Shown here in pieces: positions 41,482 through 49,255 of a DNA stretch of 64,000 nucleotides. A program made the position numbers and the translations under genes. The notes beneath the pieces are model-generated. The model was not told the origin of the DNA. It ran no database searches and saw nothing but the letters and a program-made list of their open reading frames with translations. Origin of the DNA: JAWPMT01 sp965267435 (GTDB lineage: Bacteria > Bacteroidota > Bacteroidia > Cytophagales > Cyclobacteriaceae); contig OZ253960.1 in the NCBI GenBank assembly GCA_965267435.1, positions 2,666,001 to 2,730,000 on the forward strand. The letters are read 5' to 3'. The first letter of the stretch is position 1; every line of letters begins with the position of its first letter.

Positions 41482-43758
41482 TCAATCAGCCTTCAGCTCT
41501 GAAGCTGTCCACATGGCGGTACGATCCTGCGTACGACCCCTCACTTCTGTCACTTCTTCGGGTGTCACAGTGGTGAGATCATTGCCCCATGAAGATCGAA
41601 TGTATGTTGCGATGGCTGCCACCTCATTGTCATTGAGAAACTCTCGCCACGGTGGCATGGAGCCATTGTACTCCACATCATTGACAGTGAGAGGGCCCAT
41701 CAGGCCACCCAATATGACACTGAGTAGAAGCTCCTTGTCCTCTACCCATTGCGATGCTGTCAAGGGAGGATAATCGCTCCCATGTCCCTGACCATTGAAC
41801 TGGTGACAGGAAGCACATCGGGAAATGTACAACTGCGCCCCTGCCATTACCTCTGCCGAGCTGTCGGCAGATTCCGCTTCGGGTGACACCTGGTTCCCAT
41901 CTGGCAACGCAAAGGCCAGGTAGCTATCGCCGGGCTTGGTTCCTGGCTTTCCTCCTCCTCCTGCAGCAATGACCACATACTGCTTGCCGTCAACGGCGTA
42001 GACGGCGGGGGTCGCATAGCCTCCTGCTGGCAATTGGGTCTCCCAAAGCACCTCCCCTGTCTCCTTGTCAAAAGCTCTGAATTTCTCATCCATGGATCCT
42101 CCCAGAAACACAACTCCTCCTGCAGTGACTACGGGTCCTCCCATATTGAAAGTACCCGTCGGGAAATCAAACCCCTCGATATCGGGATAACCTCCGAACG
42201 GTACTTGCCAAACGATCAATCCCCGATGGAGATCTATGGCGCTCAAGGTACCCCAAGGCGGTGTGCTGATCGGATAGCCATCGTTGTCTTTCACGGGTTG
42301 GTGGCCAGTGACCCGATACGGAAAATCGGCTCCTTCCACAGCATCTACGACCCGCATCAACTCGGGTTCGCTACTCGACGGTACATACAGCCAACCTGTC
42401 TCGACATCGACGGCGGCTCCCCCCCAATCTGTGCCGCCGTTGAATTGCGGATGGACGATGTCTCCCTCGAAACTGGGCGGATCATAGATCCGGGCGTCTC
42501 CATATTTGTCGTACATGTTGATCTTCACAAATTCATAGGCTTCCGGCGTACGATTGGTAATGTCCTGCGACGTAAAGCCCTGCCGCGCATAGGGACGTGG
42601 ACGCACAGGAAAGGGCTGTGTCGGGGATGTCTGCTCTCCAGGCAGAGTTGTTTGGGGCACTGGACGTTCCTCGATGTCGAACAATGGCTCTCCCGTTTCC
42701 CTGTCGAACAGGAAGAGCATTCCCATCTTCGTGACCTGGGCGACAGCGTCGACGGATTTGCCGCTGCGATTGACTGTCACAAGGTTGGGCGGTGTCGGGA
42801 TATCGTAGTCCCACAAGTCGTGATGTACCAGCTGGTAATGCCATATCCGCTGGCCAGTCTCCGCATCCAGTGCCACGACACTATTGGCAAAGAGGTTATC
42901 CCCAAGCCTATTGGCCCCAAAATGGTCATGGGAGGCGGATCCTGTCCCAAAGTAGACGATCCCACGCTCCTCGTCCAGCGAAAATCCGCCCCAGGCGTTG
43001 GCCCCACCAAAGGTCTGCCAGGAGTCTGTCGACCAGGTCTCGTAGCCATACTCACCCGGATGCGGGATCGTATGAAAAATCCATTTCCTCTCCCCAGTAT
43101 GCAAGTCGAATGCCCTCACATGACCAGGCGCTACCTCTCCGCCGTGCTCCGAAAGCATGGCGCCCACTATCAGCAGCCCTTTGTGCACTATCGGAGGCGA
43201 CGTGGCCGAAATGGTAAGCCCCTCCATCTCCCGATCGAGTCCCTGTAGCAGGTCGATCCTTCCTCCTTCACCAAAAGTGTCAATCAAAGTGCCCGTCTCT
43301 GCGTCGAGGCAATAGAGAAAAGGACCCGCCCCAAAATAGATGTATTTGGCCGCTTGGTCTTCCCAGTAGGTGACCCCACGATTGACAATGGGTGCCAGCC
43401 GCATACGTGGATTCTCATTCTCATAGGCAAACGGGTCGAATTTCCACAGTTCTTCGCCGGTGGCGGCATTCAATGCAAATGCCTTCAAAAGAGGAGTCGT
43501 GGCGTAAAGGACATTATCAATCACAACAGGCGTACATTCAATCGTGTACCCTTCTTCGTCTGCACTGTACTGCCAGGCCAAGGTCAGCTGAGATACGTTC
43601 TCTCGATTGATCTGATCAAGCGAGGAGTATTTGGTGTTGGCTTTTGAGCCATTGGCGATGGGCCATTCAACATCGATAAGGGGCTCAATGGAGGTTGAGC
43701 AAGCCGTGAGAAGTACGACGCACGATAAAACACCTAGATAAGTTGCGGGGGTTTTCAT
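41482..43758 (-). CDS. PQQ-dependent dehydrogenase with C-terminal cytochrome c domain
   Basis: 758 aa. MKTPATYLGVLSCVVLLTAC is a lipoprotein signal (Cys20). Residues ~30-610 form the eight-bladed quinoprotein propeller: WPIANGSKANTKYSSLDQINRENVSQLTLAWQY, FALNAATGEELWKFDP, NPHPGEYGYETW-like HTIPHPGEYGYETWSTDSWQTFGGANAWGGFSLDEERGIVYFGTGSASHDHFGANRLGDNL and LVHHDLWDYDIPTPPNLV. The C-terminal ~110 residues carry one haem, CASCHQFNGQGHGSDYPPLTASQWV. It oxidises alcohols, aldehydes or sugars in the periplasm. PQQ must come from elsewhere as no pqq genes are here. Confidence 0.93.
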   Translation of the reverse strand: MKTPATYLGVLSCVVLLTACSTSIEPLIDVEWPIANGSKANTKYSSLDQINRENVSQLTLAWQYSADEEGYTIECTPVVIDNVLYATTPLLKAFALNAATGEELWKFDPFAYENENPRMRLAPIVNRGVTYWEDQAAKYIYFGAGPFLYCLDAETGTLIDTFGEGGRIDLLQGLDREMEGLTISATSPPIVHKGLLIVGAMLSEHGGEVAPGHVRAFDLHTGERKWIFHTIPHPGEYGYETWSTDSWQTFGGANAWGGFSLDEERGIVYFGTGSASHDHFGANRLGDNLFANSVVALDAETGQRIWHYQLVHHDLWDYDIPTPPNLVTVNRSGKSVDAVAQVTKMGMLFLFDRETGEPLFDIEERPVPQTTLPGEQTSPTQPFPVRPRPYARQGFTSQDITNRTPEAYEFVKINMYDKYGDARIYDPPSFEGDIVHPQFNGGTDWGGAAVDVETGWLYVPSSSEPELMRVVDAVEGADFPYRVTGHQPVKDNDGYPISTPPWGTLSAIDLHRGLIVWQVPFGGYPDIEGFDFPTGTFNMGGPVVTAGGVVFLGGSMDEKFRAFDKETGEVLWETQLPAGGYATPAVYAVDGKQYVVIAAGGGGKPGTKPGDSYLAFALPDGNQVSPEAESADSSAEVMAGAQLYISRCASCHQFNGQGHGSDYPPLTASQWVEDKELLLSVILGGLMGPLTVNDVEYNGSMPPWREFLNDNEVAAIATYIRSSWGNDLTTVTPEEVTEVRGRTQDRTAMWTASELKAD

Positions 43759-43889
43759 AGGAAAAAATTACAACAAAATATAGTCGCCATGACCCGTCAA
43801 TTGAGGATTGTGCGGGGCAGTTGCGTACTTTGCTCCCTGTAGAAAGTGCCTTACCCTATAACCGGGTCAGCTGAACACGTTACAACAGG

Positions 43890-44246
43890 ATGAAACTTCA
43901 AGGCCGGATCACATGGGAAGTCGTGCAGGGCATTCGTATTCGTGTTACGGATTATAGCAACCTGGAAGGCGAGGATTTGATCGCACTCATGAAGCTCTCC
44001 CAAAGCCTCATCACGAGCGAACCACCGAAGAGTGTGCTTTTGTTGGAGAAGGCGCCAAGAATCAAGATGGACGAACAGAGCCTCCGCTATCTAGGTGACT
44101 ACATCAAAGCCACGAAGCCTTTTGTCAAGAAAATCGCTGTGATCGGTGGGCCCACAGGCGTGTTAGCTGAGAGGTTCACCAGCAAGGAGTATCCCATTCA
44201 AAACTTTGATTCGACCGAGGAAGCTGTTCAATACCTGCTGGAGTGA
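43890..44246 (+). CDS. Small STAS/SpoIIAA-like protein
   Basis: 118 aa without signal peptide: MKLQGRITWEVVQGIRIRVTDYSNLEGEDLIALMKLSQSLITSEPPKSVLLLEKAPRIKMDEQSLRYLGDYIKATKPFVKKIAVIGGPTGVLAERF. The alternation of strands and helices and the end region resemble a STAS/SpoIIAA-like fold. Residue-level family assignment is uncertain. Divergent from the PQQ dehydrogenase. A terminator for the opposite-strand genes lies 31 bases after its stop. Confidence 0.55.
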   Translation: MKLQGRITWEVVQGIRIRVTDYSNLEGEDLIALMKLSQSLITSEPPKSVLLLEKAPRIKMDEQSLRYLGDYIKATKPFVKKIAVIGGPTGVLAERFTSKEYPIQNFDSTEEAVQYLLE

Positions 44247-44277
44247 ATCACAGCCTTGCGGCCTCTACAACCAGGTA

Positions 44278-44302
44278 CAAAAAAACCCGGCGATTGCCGG
44301 GT
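44278..44302 (-). terminator. Intrinsic terminator of the envelope gene block 44331-46644
   Basis: ACCCGGC (44285-44291) with GCCGGGT (44296-44302), loop GATT, with an A run to its left that is a T run on the minus strand. Confidence 0.88.
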
Positions 44303-44330
44303 CTCCATTCTTTCATTGTTACCTGTGGGC

Positions 44331-44828
44331 TTATTTCACAGAATAACCTTTGGCCTCGAGGCACACAGAAAATGCCTTTTTGAAGTTGTCTTCCAACGCC
44401 TGTGACTGCTGCTCAGCAGTTGCATTCGCTTGTTGCTGCTGCTGAGCCTGCCCGGCTGCCCGTGCTCTTCGGCCTCTCAGTCCACCGGCCACGGCACCAA
44501 TCGCAGCACCCTTGCCCGCATCACCTGCAATAGCACCGATTGCTGCACCAGCAGCGGCTCCTCCTGCGGCACCACGAATTGCTGAGCCATCCGGGCCCGT
44601 CTCTACTTGCTCCGCCTCTACCTGAGTAGGATTCATTGGGTCATATCCTGTCTCTGACATGGCCCACTTGTAACATTCGTACTCATCCGTGCTTTGCTGC
44701 TCCGACGTCTGGTCTTGGCCGGGGAACACAAACATGTTGAGGGACTGAGCCAGGGATTTCTCCTGTGCTTGAACAGTGATACCACCCAGCATTAGTACGG
44801 CGATAAGTAATATATTGTGCTTTCTCAT
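44331..44828 (-). CDS. Secreted glycine-zipper protein
   Basis: 165 aa from the ATG at 44828 (an upstream TTG would add four residues). Signal MRKHNILLIAVLMLGGITVQA. A Gly-zipper block (IRGAAGGAAAGAAIGAIAGDAGKGAAIGAVAGG, ~88-120) is followed by a Gln-rich segment and a C-terminal helix ending FKKAFSVCLEAKGYSVK. Two lone Cys (in DEYECYKWAM and FSVCLEAKGY) could form a disulphide. The block resembles SLT/OmpA-linked glycine-zipper proteins that insert in the outer membrane. Last gene of a leftward block. Confidence 0.72.
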   Translation of the reverse strand: MRKHNILLIAVLMLGGITVQAQEKSLAQSLNMFVFPGQDQTSEQQSTDEYECYKWAMSETGYDPMNPTQVEAEQVETGPDGSAIRGAAGGAAAGAAIGAIAGDAGKGAAIGAVAGGLRGRRARAAGQAQQQQQANATAEQQSQALEDNFKKAFSVCLEAKGYSVK

Positions 44829-44836
44829 CTTTCTGC

Positions 44837-45361
44837 TCAATTGGGGTCTTCGTAAAGGTCATTCAAATCAATGAATACGTAACCCAGCTGTCGCAGGGCA
44901 TCCGCTTCATTGTAAAAAGTAAAGCTTGTGGTGATCTGACCATCTTCAATGCGGTACACTGAATTAGCCCATATGCGGATTGGGTCTCGTCCATCCTTGT
45001 AAGAGATGCTCAACTCAGCCCAGTTGGTGACCCATTCTCCTGGGAAATCACCATCGGGAATCGTCACCGCCACATTCCTTGATCGCTCATATTTGATCTG
45101 ATCATACAGCTCGGTGGCGTTCTTTTCCCAGGTCGCGACAGCCTTCTCTTTGTTGGTCGTGTCGGCAATACTAGGTCCGTAGCCCACATAATCCTCCGCC
45201 AGCAGGTCCTTCATCGTTTGGGTATCCTTGTTCTCAACAGCCGCCACATATTTTTCGATCAGTTCGACGTTGGCTTGGTGTTGGTTCGGTGAACACTGGA
45301 CAAACAAGACAGCTATCAGCACCATCATGAGAGTCCATTGGGTAAATCTCGAGTTCAACAT
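44837..45361 (-). CDS. NTF2/SnoaL-like lipoprotein
   Basis: 174 aa. MLNSRFTQWTLMMVLIAVLFVQC is a lipoprotein signal, Cys23. The rest has the NTF2/SnoaL pattern: ANVELIEKYVAAVENKDTQTMKDLLAEDYVGYGPSIADTTNKEKAVATWEKN, then GEWVTNWAELSISYKDGRDPIRIWANSVYRIEDGQITTSFTFYNEADALRQLGY. The fold binds small ligands or serves as an enzyme scaffold; no catalytic triad can be named. Its stop is eight bases from the glycine-zipper start, so the two are co-transcribed. Confidence 0.8.
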   Translation of the reverse strand: MLNSRFTQWTLMMVLIAVLFVQCSPNQHQANVELIEKYVAAVENKDTQTMKDLLAEDYVGYGPSIADTTNKEKAVATWEKNATELYDQIKYERSRNVAVTIPDGDFPGEWVTNWAELSISYKDGRDPIRIWANSVYRIEDGQITTSFTFYNEADALRQLGYVFIDLNDLYEDPN

Positions 45362-45397
45362 AATTGTCCGATTCTAGGTATTCAATTGATTTGCTGT

Positions 45398-45982
45398 TTA
45401 ATATCTCATCCAGGCAAATCCGATGTTGATGCCAAGATAAGATGTATCATCGAGGTCACCGCCACCAAATCCCAGATTATATCGAACACCAATGTTCACT
45501 GCTGTGCTGCCGATCGGCAGCAGGAATCCTACCGTCGGCGCCAAGGCAAATTGCCAACCGTTGTCCGAAACGGTGAACAGCCCCATGCGTGTTTCCTGCT
45601 CCTTGTACATTGTACCGATTCCCAAGCCCACATAGGGTGCACGGGCATTACCGGGCTCAACATGATAGCGGGACTCCAGTAGTATCGGAAGCGTGTTCAC
45701 ATAGCGCTGTTGAGTACCGGAAGCGGTCCTGGTGCCTGACGTGAACTCTCCCTCGAGCTTCTGATAAAAAACGTTCCAGCCGGCGAAAAAGCCAACCGTC
45801 ACATTTTCGTTGATGAATTGGTTGTACTCCATGCTGGCTCCTCTCCAACTATAGTTGTCGATGTAGTCTCGCGTGTCTGACAATGTCAGAGATGTATTGT
45901 ATGAAATACCGGTGTAAGCTTGTTGCGCTGCCGCGAGGAACGGCATCAACAATATGAATAATAGTATGTTATTGCGTTTCAT
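45398..45982 (-). CDS. Outer-membrane beta-barrel protein
   Basis: 194 aa from the ATG at 45982; the upstream TTG start overlaps the next gene. Signal MKRNNILLFILLMPFLAAAQQA. The rest alternates hydrophobic and polar residues as in an eight-stranded OmpA/OmpX-type barrel (YTGISYNTSLTLSDT, VTVGFFAGWNVFYQKL, APYVGLGIGTMY, AVNIGVRYNLGFGGG, YLGINIGFAWMRY) and ends in an aromatic, as expected for barrel assembly. Ligand unknown. In the same block as the DUF4136 and NTF2 genes. Confidence 0.75.
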   Translation of the reverse strand: MKRNNILLFILLMPFLAAAQQAYTGISYNTSLTLSDTRDYIDNYSWRGASMEYNQFINENVTVGFFAGWNVFYQKLEGEFTSGTRTASGTQQRYVNTLPILLESRYHVEPGNARAPYVGLGIGTMYKEQETRMGLFTVSDNGWQFALAPTVGFLLPIGSTAVNIGVRYNLGFGGGDLDDTSYLGINIGFAWMRY

Positions 45983-46005
45983 TTCTGTCGTTAGTTTGGG
46001 GATGC

Positions 46006-46644
46006 TCAAGGCTGTAAATAAGGTGACTGGTCAAAAGCCTGATCAATCGTCTCGCGGACAAATGTCTGGTTGCCTGACGTGTTACTCCTTACGAGCCCAT
46101 TGATCCCCGCTCTCCAGACGATGTCAAAATCCTGATCTATACTGGTAGCTGGTGCAATCATGTCCATTGTAAGGGTGCCACTAGTATAGGAATAAAAGTA
46201 GGCAGGGTAGCAATTACCGGGTCCCCAACCCCATCCTGGATACCAAGGGTACCAGCCCCACCAAGGCCACCATGGAATACATCCACCGCCAGTGACGTCG
46301 TTCACCAAGGTATTGACAGTAACCACCACGTCGGGCAGGTTATTGTCATCTACCGTTTCGATTCTTTGGTAGTTGAGGTCGCTGAAATTAGATGCTACCT
46401 GCGCGAGGATAAAATCCATCTCTGCTCTGGTGAGCTCATAATCGTTGGCATCACCATCGCCAATCACACCCACAGTGTCAGGCATGAAATACGTTCGGGG
46501 TGAGTTACGATTGAAGTATTCGTCGTCGTAATTGGTGGCAACAATATCCAGGTCAGAGACTACGAGGTCATCTCCCGGATAGCAGGCCGTGGTGAGTACC
46601 AAAGCCAGGGTCGCGACTTTAGCTAGCGAAAATGCTTTATTCAT
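46006..46644 (-). CDS. DUF4136 lipoprotein with Trp-rich loop
   Basis: 212 aa. MNKAFSLAKVATLALVLTTACY is a lipoprotein signal (Cys21). DUF4136 pattern: LDIVATNYDDEYFNRNSPRTYFMPD, ANDYELTRAEMDFILAQVASNFSDLNYQRI, DVVVTVNTLVND, then SGTLTMDMIAPATSI and IVWRAGINGLVR. Between them is an unusual aromatic block with eight Trp in ~22 residues (CIPWWPWWGWYPWYPGWGWGP, interrupted by Gly/Pro). The second DUF4136 protein (48692) has a Gly/Tyr-rich loop at the same place. First gene of a leftward block of four. Confidence 0.85.
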   Translation of the reverse strand: MNKAFSLAKVATLALVLTTACYPGDDLVVSDLDIVATNYDDEYFNRNSPRTYFMPDTVGVIGDGDANDYELTRAEMDFILAQVASNFSDLNYQRIETVDDNNLPDVVVTVNTLVNDVTGGGCIPWWPWWGWYPWYPGWGWGPGNCYPAYFYSYTSGTLTMDMIAPATSIDQDFDIVWRAGINGLVRSNTSGNQTFVRETIDQAFDQSPYLQP

Positions 46645-46779
46645 TGGTCAAACTATTTTCAACAAAGTTTCTCCGAAATGACCAACTTTCAAAAGTTACA
46701 GATGGTAAGTTACCGTAACGAGCAGTCGGAGACTCCCTGCAGCAGTGTCTCCACCAGCCAAGCAGTCTCCATTATTGCA

Positions 46780-48363
46780 TCACTTTTCCTTCCCGGCCAG
46801 GCTCCAATCAGCAAGATCCATAATGGCACTAACGGACTCGAGAATTTCGGCTACAATTGGTTCAAACTTGATCATAGCACGCACAAACGCTTCGGGACGC
46901 TCGAAGAAATCGGGCTTCACCTCAGTGAGTTTCTCCAGATGTTGTAGCGCCTTATCGGTCAACGATAGTTTCTCACAGGTCACAAGCTGCATGAGCCAGT
47001 CCCAATAGAGGTCAGGGCTTTGGATCTTCTCGGCCTCCAGAAGGGCTTTGTGATATTCTTTCCGGCCCAGGTAATACACGGAGGTACCGATATGGAACCA
47101 TCGAGGATGTTGATAGTCCAACTCCATACTCTTCTTTACAAGGGGATGTCCAGCTTGCATATCACCTTTTATCAAATGAGCCCAGCCAATGGCTCCCGGG
47201 TAGTACAAAGAATGTGGATTCAACTGCAGAGCAATTTGAAAATGCTTATCTGCTTCCTGCTGATGGCCACCAAGCTGGAGTGCCCATGCATAATACACCT
47301 GGCATACTTGATTATTGGGTTGTAAGTCAATCGCCTTTTTGCCAAACTGTAGCGCAAGATCGAGGTGCTCGCCATCCAACCCAAACATGTACGCATCAGC
47401 ATACAGATTCGTCAGCACGGCCCATCCCGCAGCGAAATCGGGGCGCTTCTCCACCAGCTGATGTACCTTCTCCAGTAGGCTGTTGGCGTTTTGCTCCGTT
47501 GGATTTTTGTTGTAGACGTAGAAGTGCATGTACGTCGCATAGAACTCCTGATCGTGAGTGCCTTCCCACTTGGAATCTGCAAACATCTTTTCAGATATCA
47601 CCCCACTCAAACCAGCAATCTGCTGAGCTACGGCCGTGGCCACCTCCTCCTGCACCTGGATGAGGTCTACTTCACCTTCATTGAACTTCTCTTGATAGGA
47701 CCACAGAACCTGCATGTTCCTATTGTCTGTCACTCCCAGAGAGATCTTGATTACATCATTACCGAATCGGATGGACCCATCCAAGGAGAATCTCGCCATG
47801 GATAATTGCGTGACATCGTGCTCTTCTTCCTTCACACGTATCACCATGAAGTCCTTAGAGTGAGATAGCTCCATGAGGAGCTCTTGCGTGAATCCATCTA
47901 CAATGTGCTGATTGTCTGCGGTAGAACTCAGGTTTCTAATGGGTACCACCGCCAATGAAATCAGCCCATTATTTTCAGATTCAGAAATCGCAGGAGGCAA
48001 TACACCGGCACTTGGCTCGGCGGAGGAGAAAGATGGCCTATACGTTCCTTTAGGCAAGGATATCCGAATCCGATCACGGGCGCCTTCCTCCCGATAGTAT
48101 AGATCCAGATTGCGACGCAGACGACCGGCCTGAATCCTCACGATGGGGTCTGTGGTGGGATCAAAATCCTCACTTCTATCAAAGGCATGCACGGCAATAC
48201 TGTACTGCTTCAACTCTATCCCATCGTCTTTCAGCTCCTCTTGCACAATAAAAGACAGGAAGTTGCGCAGCATGTCAGAATTCCGAAAAACCTGGCTTCG
48301 AAGGACCCTTGAAAGCTCATCAAGGATCGCCGAATTGTTGATAGCGCCTGTCACGTGTGCCAC
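46780..48363 (-). CDS. Regulator-like TPR protein (N-terminal winged-helix-like domain, TolB-like middle, TPR)
   Basis: 527 aa, GTG start. Residues ~10-110 (ILDELSRVLRSQVFRNSDMLRNFLSFIVQEELKDDGIELKQYSIAVHAFDRSEDFDPTTDPIVRIQAGRLRRNL) form the N-terminal domain often joined to adenylate-cyclase-type or CadC-type TPR proteins. A TolB-N-like domain follows (LAVVPIRNLSSTADNQHIVDGFTQELLMEL). Then TPRs, for example HLDLALQFGKKAIDLQPNNQVCQVYYAWALQLGGHQQEADKHFQIALQLNPHS. I see no signal peptide, membrane helix or cyclase motif. It lies between two divergent envelope blocks, so a regulatory role is inferred. Confidence 0.7.
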   Translation of the reverse strand: MAHVTGAINNSAILDELSRVLRSQVFRNSDMLRNFLSFIVQEELKDDGIELKQYSIAVHAFDRSEDFDPTTDPIVRIQAGRLRRNLDLYYREEGARDRIRISLPKGTYRPSFSSAEPSAGVLPPAISESENNGLISLAVVPIRNLSSTADNQHIVDGFTQELLMELSHSKDFMVIRVKEEEHDVTQLSMARFSLDGSIRFGNDVIKISLGVTDNRNMQVLWSYQEKFNEGEVDLIQVQEEVATAVAQQIAGLSGVISEKMFADSKWEGTHDQEFYATYMHFYVYNKNPTEQNANSLLEKVHQLVEKRPDFAAGWAVLTNLYADAYMFGLDGEHLDLALQFGKKAIDLQPNNQVCQVYYAWALQLGGHQQEADKHFQIALQLNPHSLYYPGAIGWAHLIKGDMQAGHPLVKKSMELDYQHPRWFHIGTSVYYLGRKEYHKALLEAEKIQSPDLYWDWLMQLVTCEKLSLTDKALQHLEKLTEVKPDFFERPEAFVRAMIKFEPIVAEILESVSAIMDLADWSLAGKEK

Positions 48364-48422
48364 TTGGATGTTACGGTAAATTACTTTCTGTTACTTCAAA
48401 GAGAATTAACTAATGGGAATCT

Positions 48423-48695
48423 TTGAGTGTTTTTAATTCCTTACAATTGGACAGCAAAGAAAAGCAATCTGACCTCCTTCTTCTTAGTCTCCAGCTATTT
48501 CCCGAGTATAACCAGTTGATCCAAGGATTGATCCATCAGGAAGTGTTTCTGGAAATGCTTCAGGAATATCAAGACTGTCAACAGATGATATCCACGAGGA
48601 CGGAATCTTTGAAGGATGTTTCAATTGACTGTGAGATGCTGAAAGAGCTAAAACAAGAAATCTCAACATACATCATTAATCAAATAGACCTATGA
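48423..48695 (+). CDS. Small helical protein of unknown function
   Basis: 90 aa with a TTG start (no ATG before residue 45). Rich in Leu and Gln: LLLLSLQLFPEYNQLIQGLIHQEVFLEMLQEYQDCQQMISTRTESLKDVSIDCEMLKELKQEISTYIINQIDL. Predicted all helical, no signal peptide, no Gly. Its stop overlaps the DUF4136 start at 48692 (ATGA), so it is coupled to that gene. The position right beside the regulator-like TPR gene suggests a possible regulator or partner, but this is inference. Confidence 0.5.
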   Translation: MSVFNSLQLDSKEKQSDLLLLSLQLFPEYNQLIQGLIHQEVFLEMLQEYQDCQQMISTRTESLKDVSIDCEMLKELKQEISTYIINQIDL

Positions 48696-49252
48696 AACAT
48701 ATCAACTTAATGGCAAGGCTGGCATGTACGCTCTCTCTCCTGCTTTTTTGCGTGACAGGTTACACACAAGTAAAGACCACTTATGACTATGATCAGACAG
48801 TGGATTTCAGTCAATACAAAACTTTCCGCTTTACGGAGGATGCGAAAACCTATGCAATACAGGAACTGAACCGGAATAGAATGCTGGAAGCGATACGCAC
48901 CCAATTGCAAGCGAAAGGACTGTCAGAGTCTGAAGAAGCTGACCTTGATGTCAACTGGTATATCCGGGCAAGCGAGCAGGAGCGAGCCACTTCAAATACG
49001 ACCTACTATGGCGCCGGAGGCAGATATGGTTACCGATGGGGAGGCGGCTTCTCAACTAGTACCATTGATGTGGAGTCCTACATTGTTGGCACCATCTTCG
49101 TCGACCTGGTAGATACCGAAAGCAACAGTCTGGTATGGCAAGGCCGTGGAGAGGGCACCTATCAAGAAAGTATTTCACCAGAGAAGAGATCCAAGCGTAT
49201 CAATAAAGGCGTCGCCAAGATCTTCAAGAAATACCCGCCACAAGCCAAATAA
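48692..49252 (+). CDS. DUF4136 periplasmic protein
   Basis: 186 aa. Signal MKHINLMARLACTLSLLLFCVTGYTQ; the Cys is inside the hydrophobic core, so it is more likely periplasmic than lipidated. DUF4136 pattern: VKTTYDYDQTVDFSQYKTFRFTEDAKTYAIQELNRNRMLEAIRTQLQAKGLSESEEADLDVNWYI, a Gly/Tyr-rich loop, then GTIFVDLVDTESNSLVWQGRGEGTYQE and KRINKGVAKIFKKYPP. Second DUF4136 protein of the window. It sits between the small helical protein and the DUF1254 lipoprotein, with three bases to the latter. Confidence 0.88.
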   Translation: MKHINLMARLACTLSLLLFCVTGYTQVKTTYDYDQTVDFSQYKTFRFTEDAKTYAIQELNRNRMLEAIRTQLQAKGLSESEEADLDVNWYIRASEQERATSNTTYYGAGGRYGYRWGGGFSTSTIDVESYIVGTIFVDLVDTESNSLVWQGRGEGTYQESISPEKRSKRINKGVAKIFKKYPPQAK

Positions 49253-49255
49253 CCC

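Noticed and set aside
42034..43248. 404-codon open frame on the plus strand
   Set aside because: It is a shadow of the PQQ dehydrogenase on the other strand; the translation has no recognisable domain.
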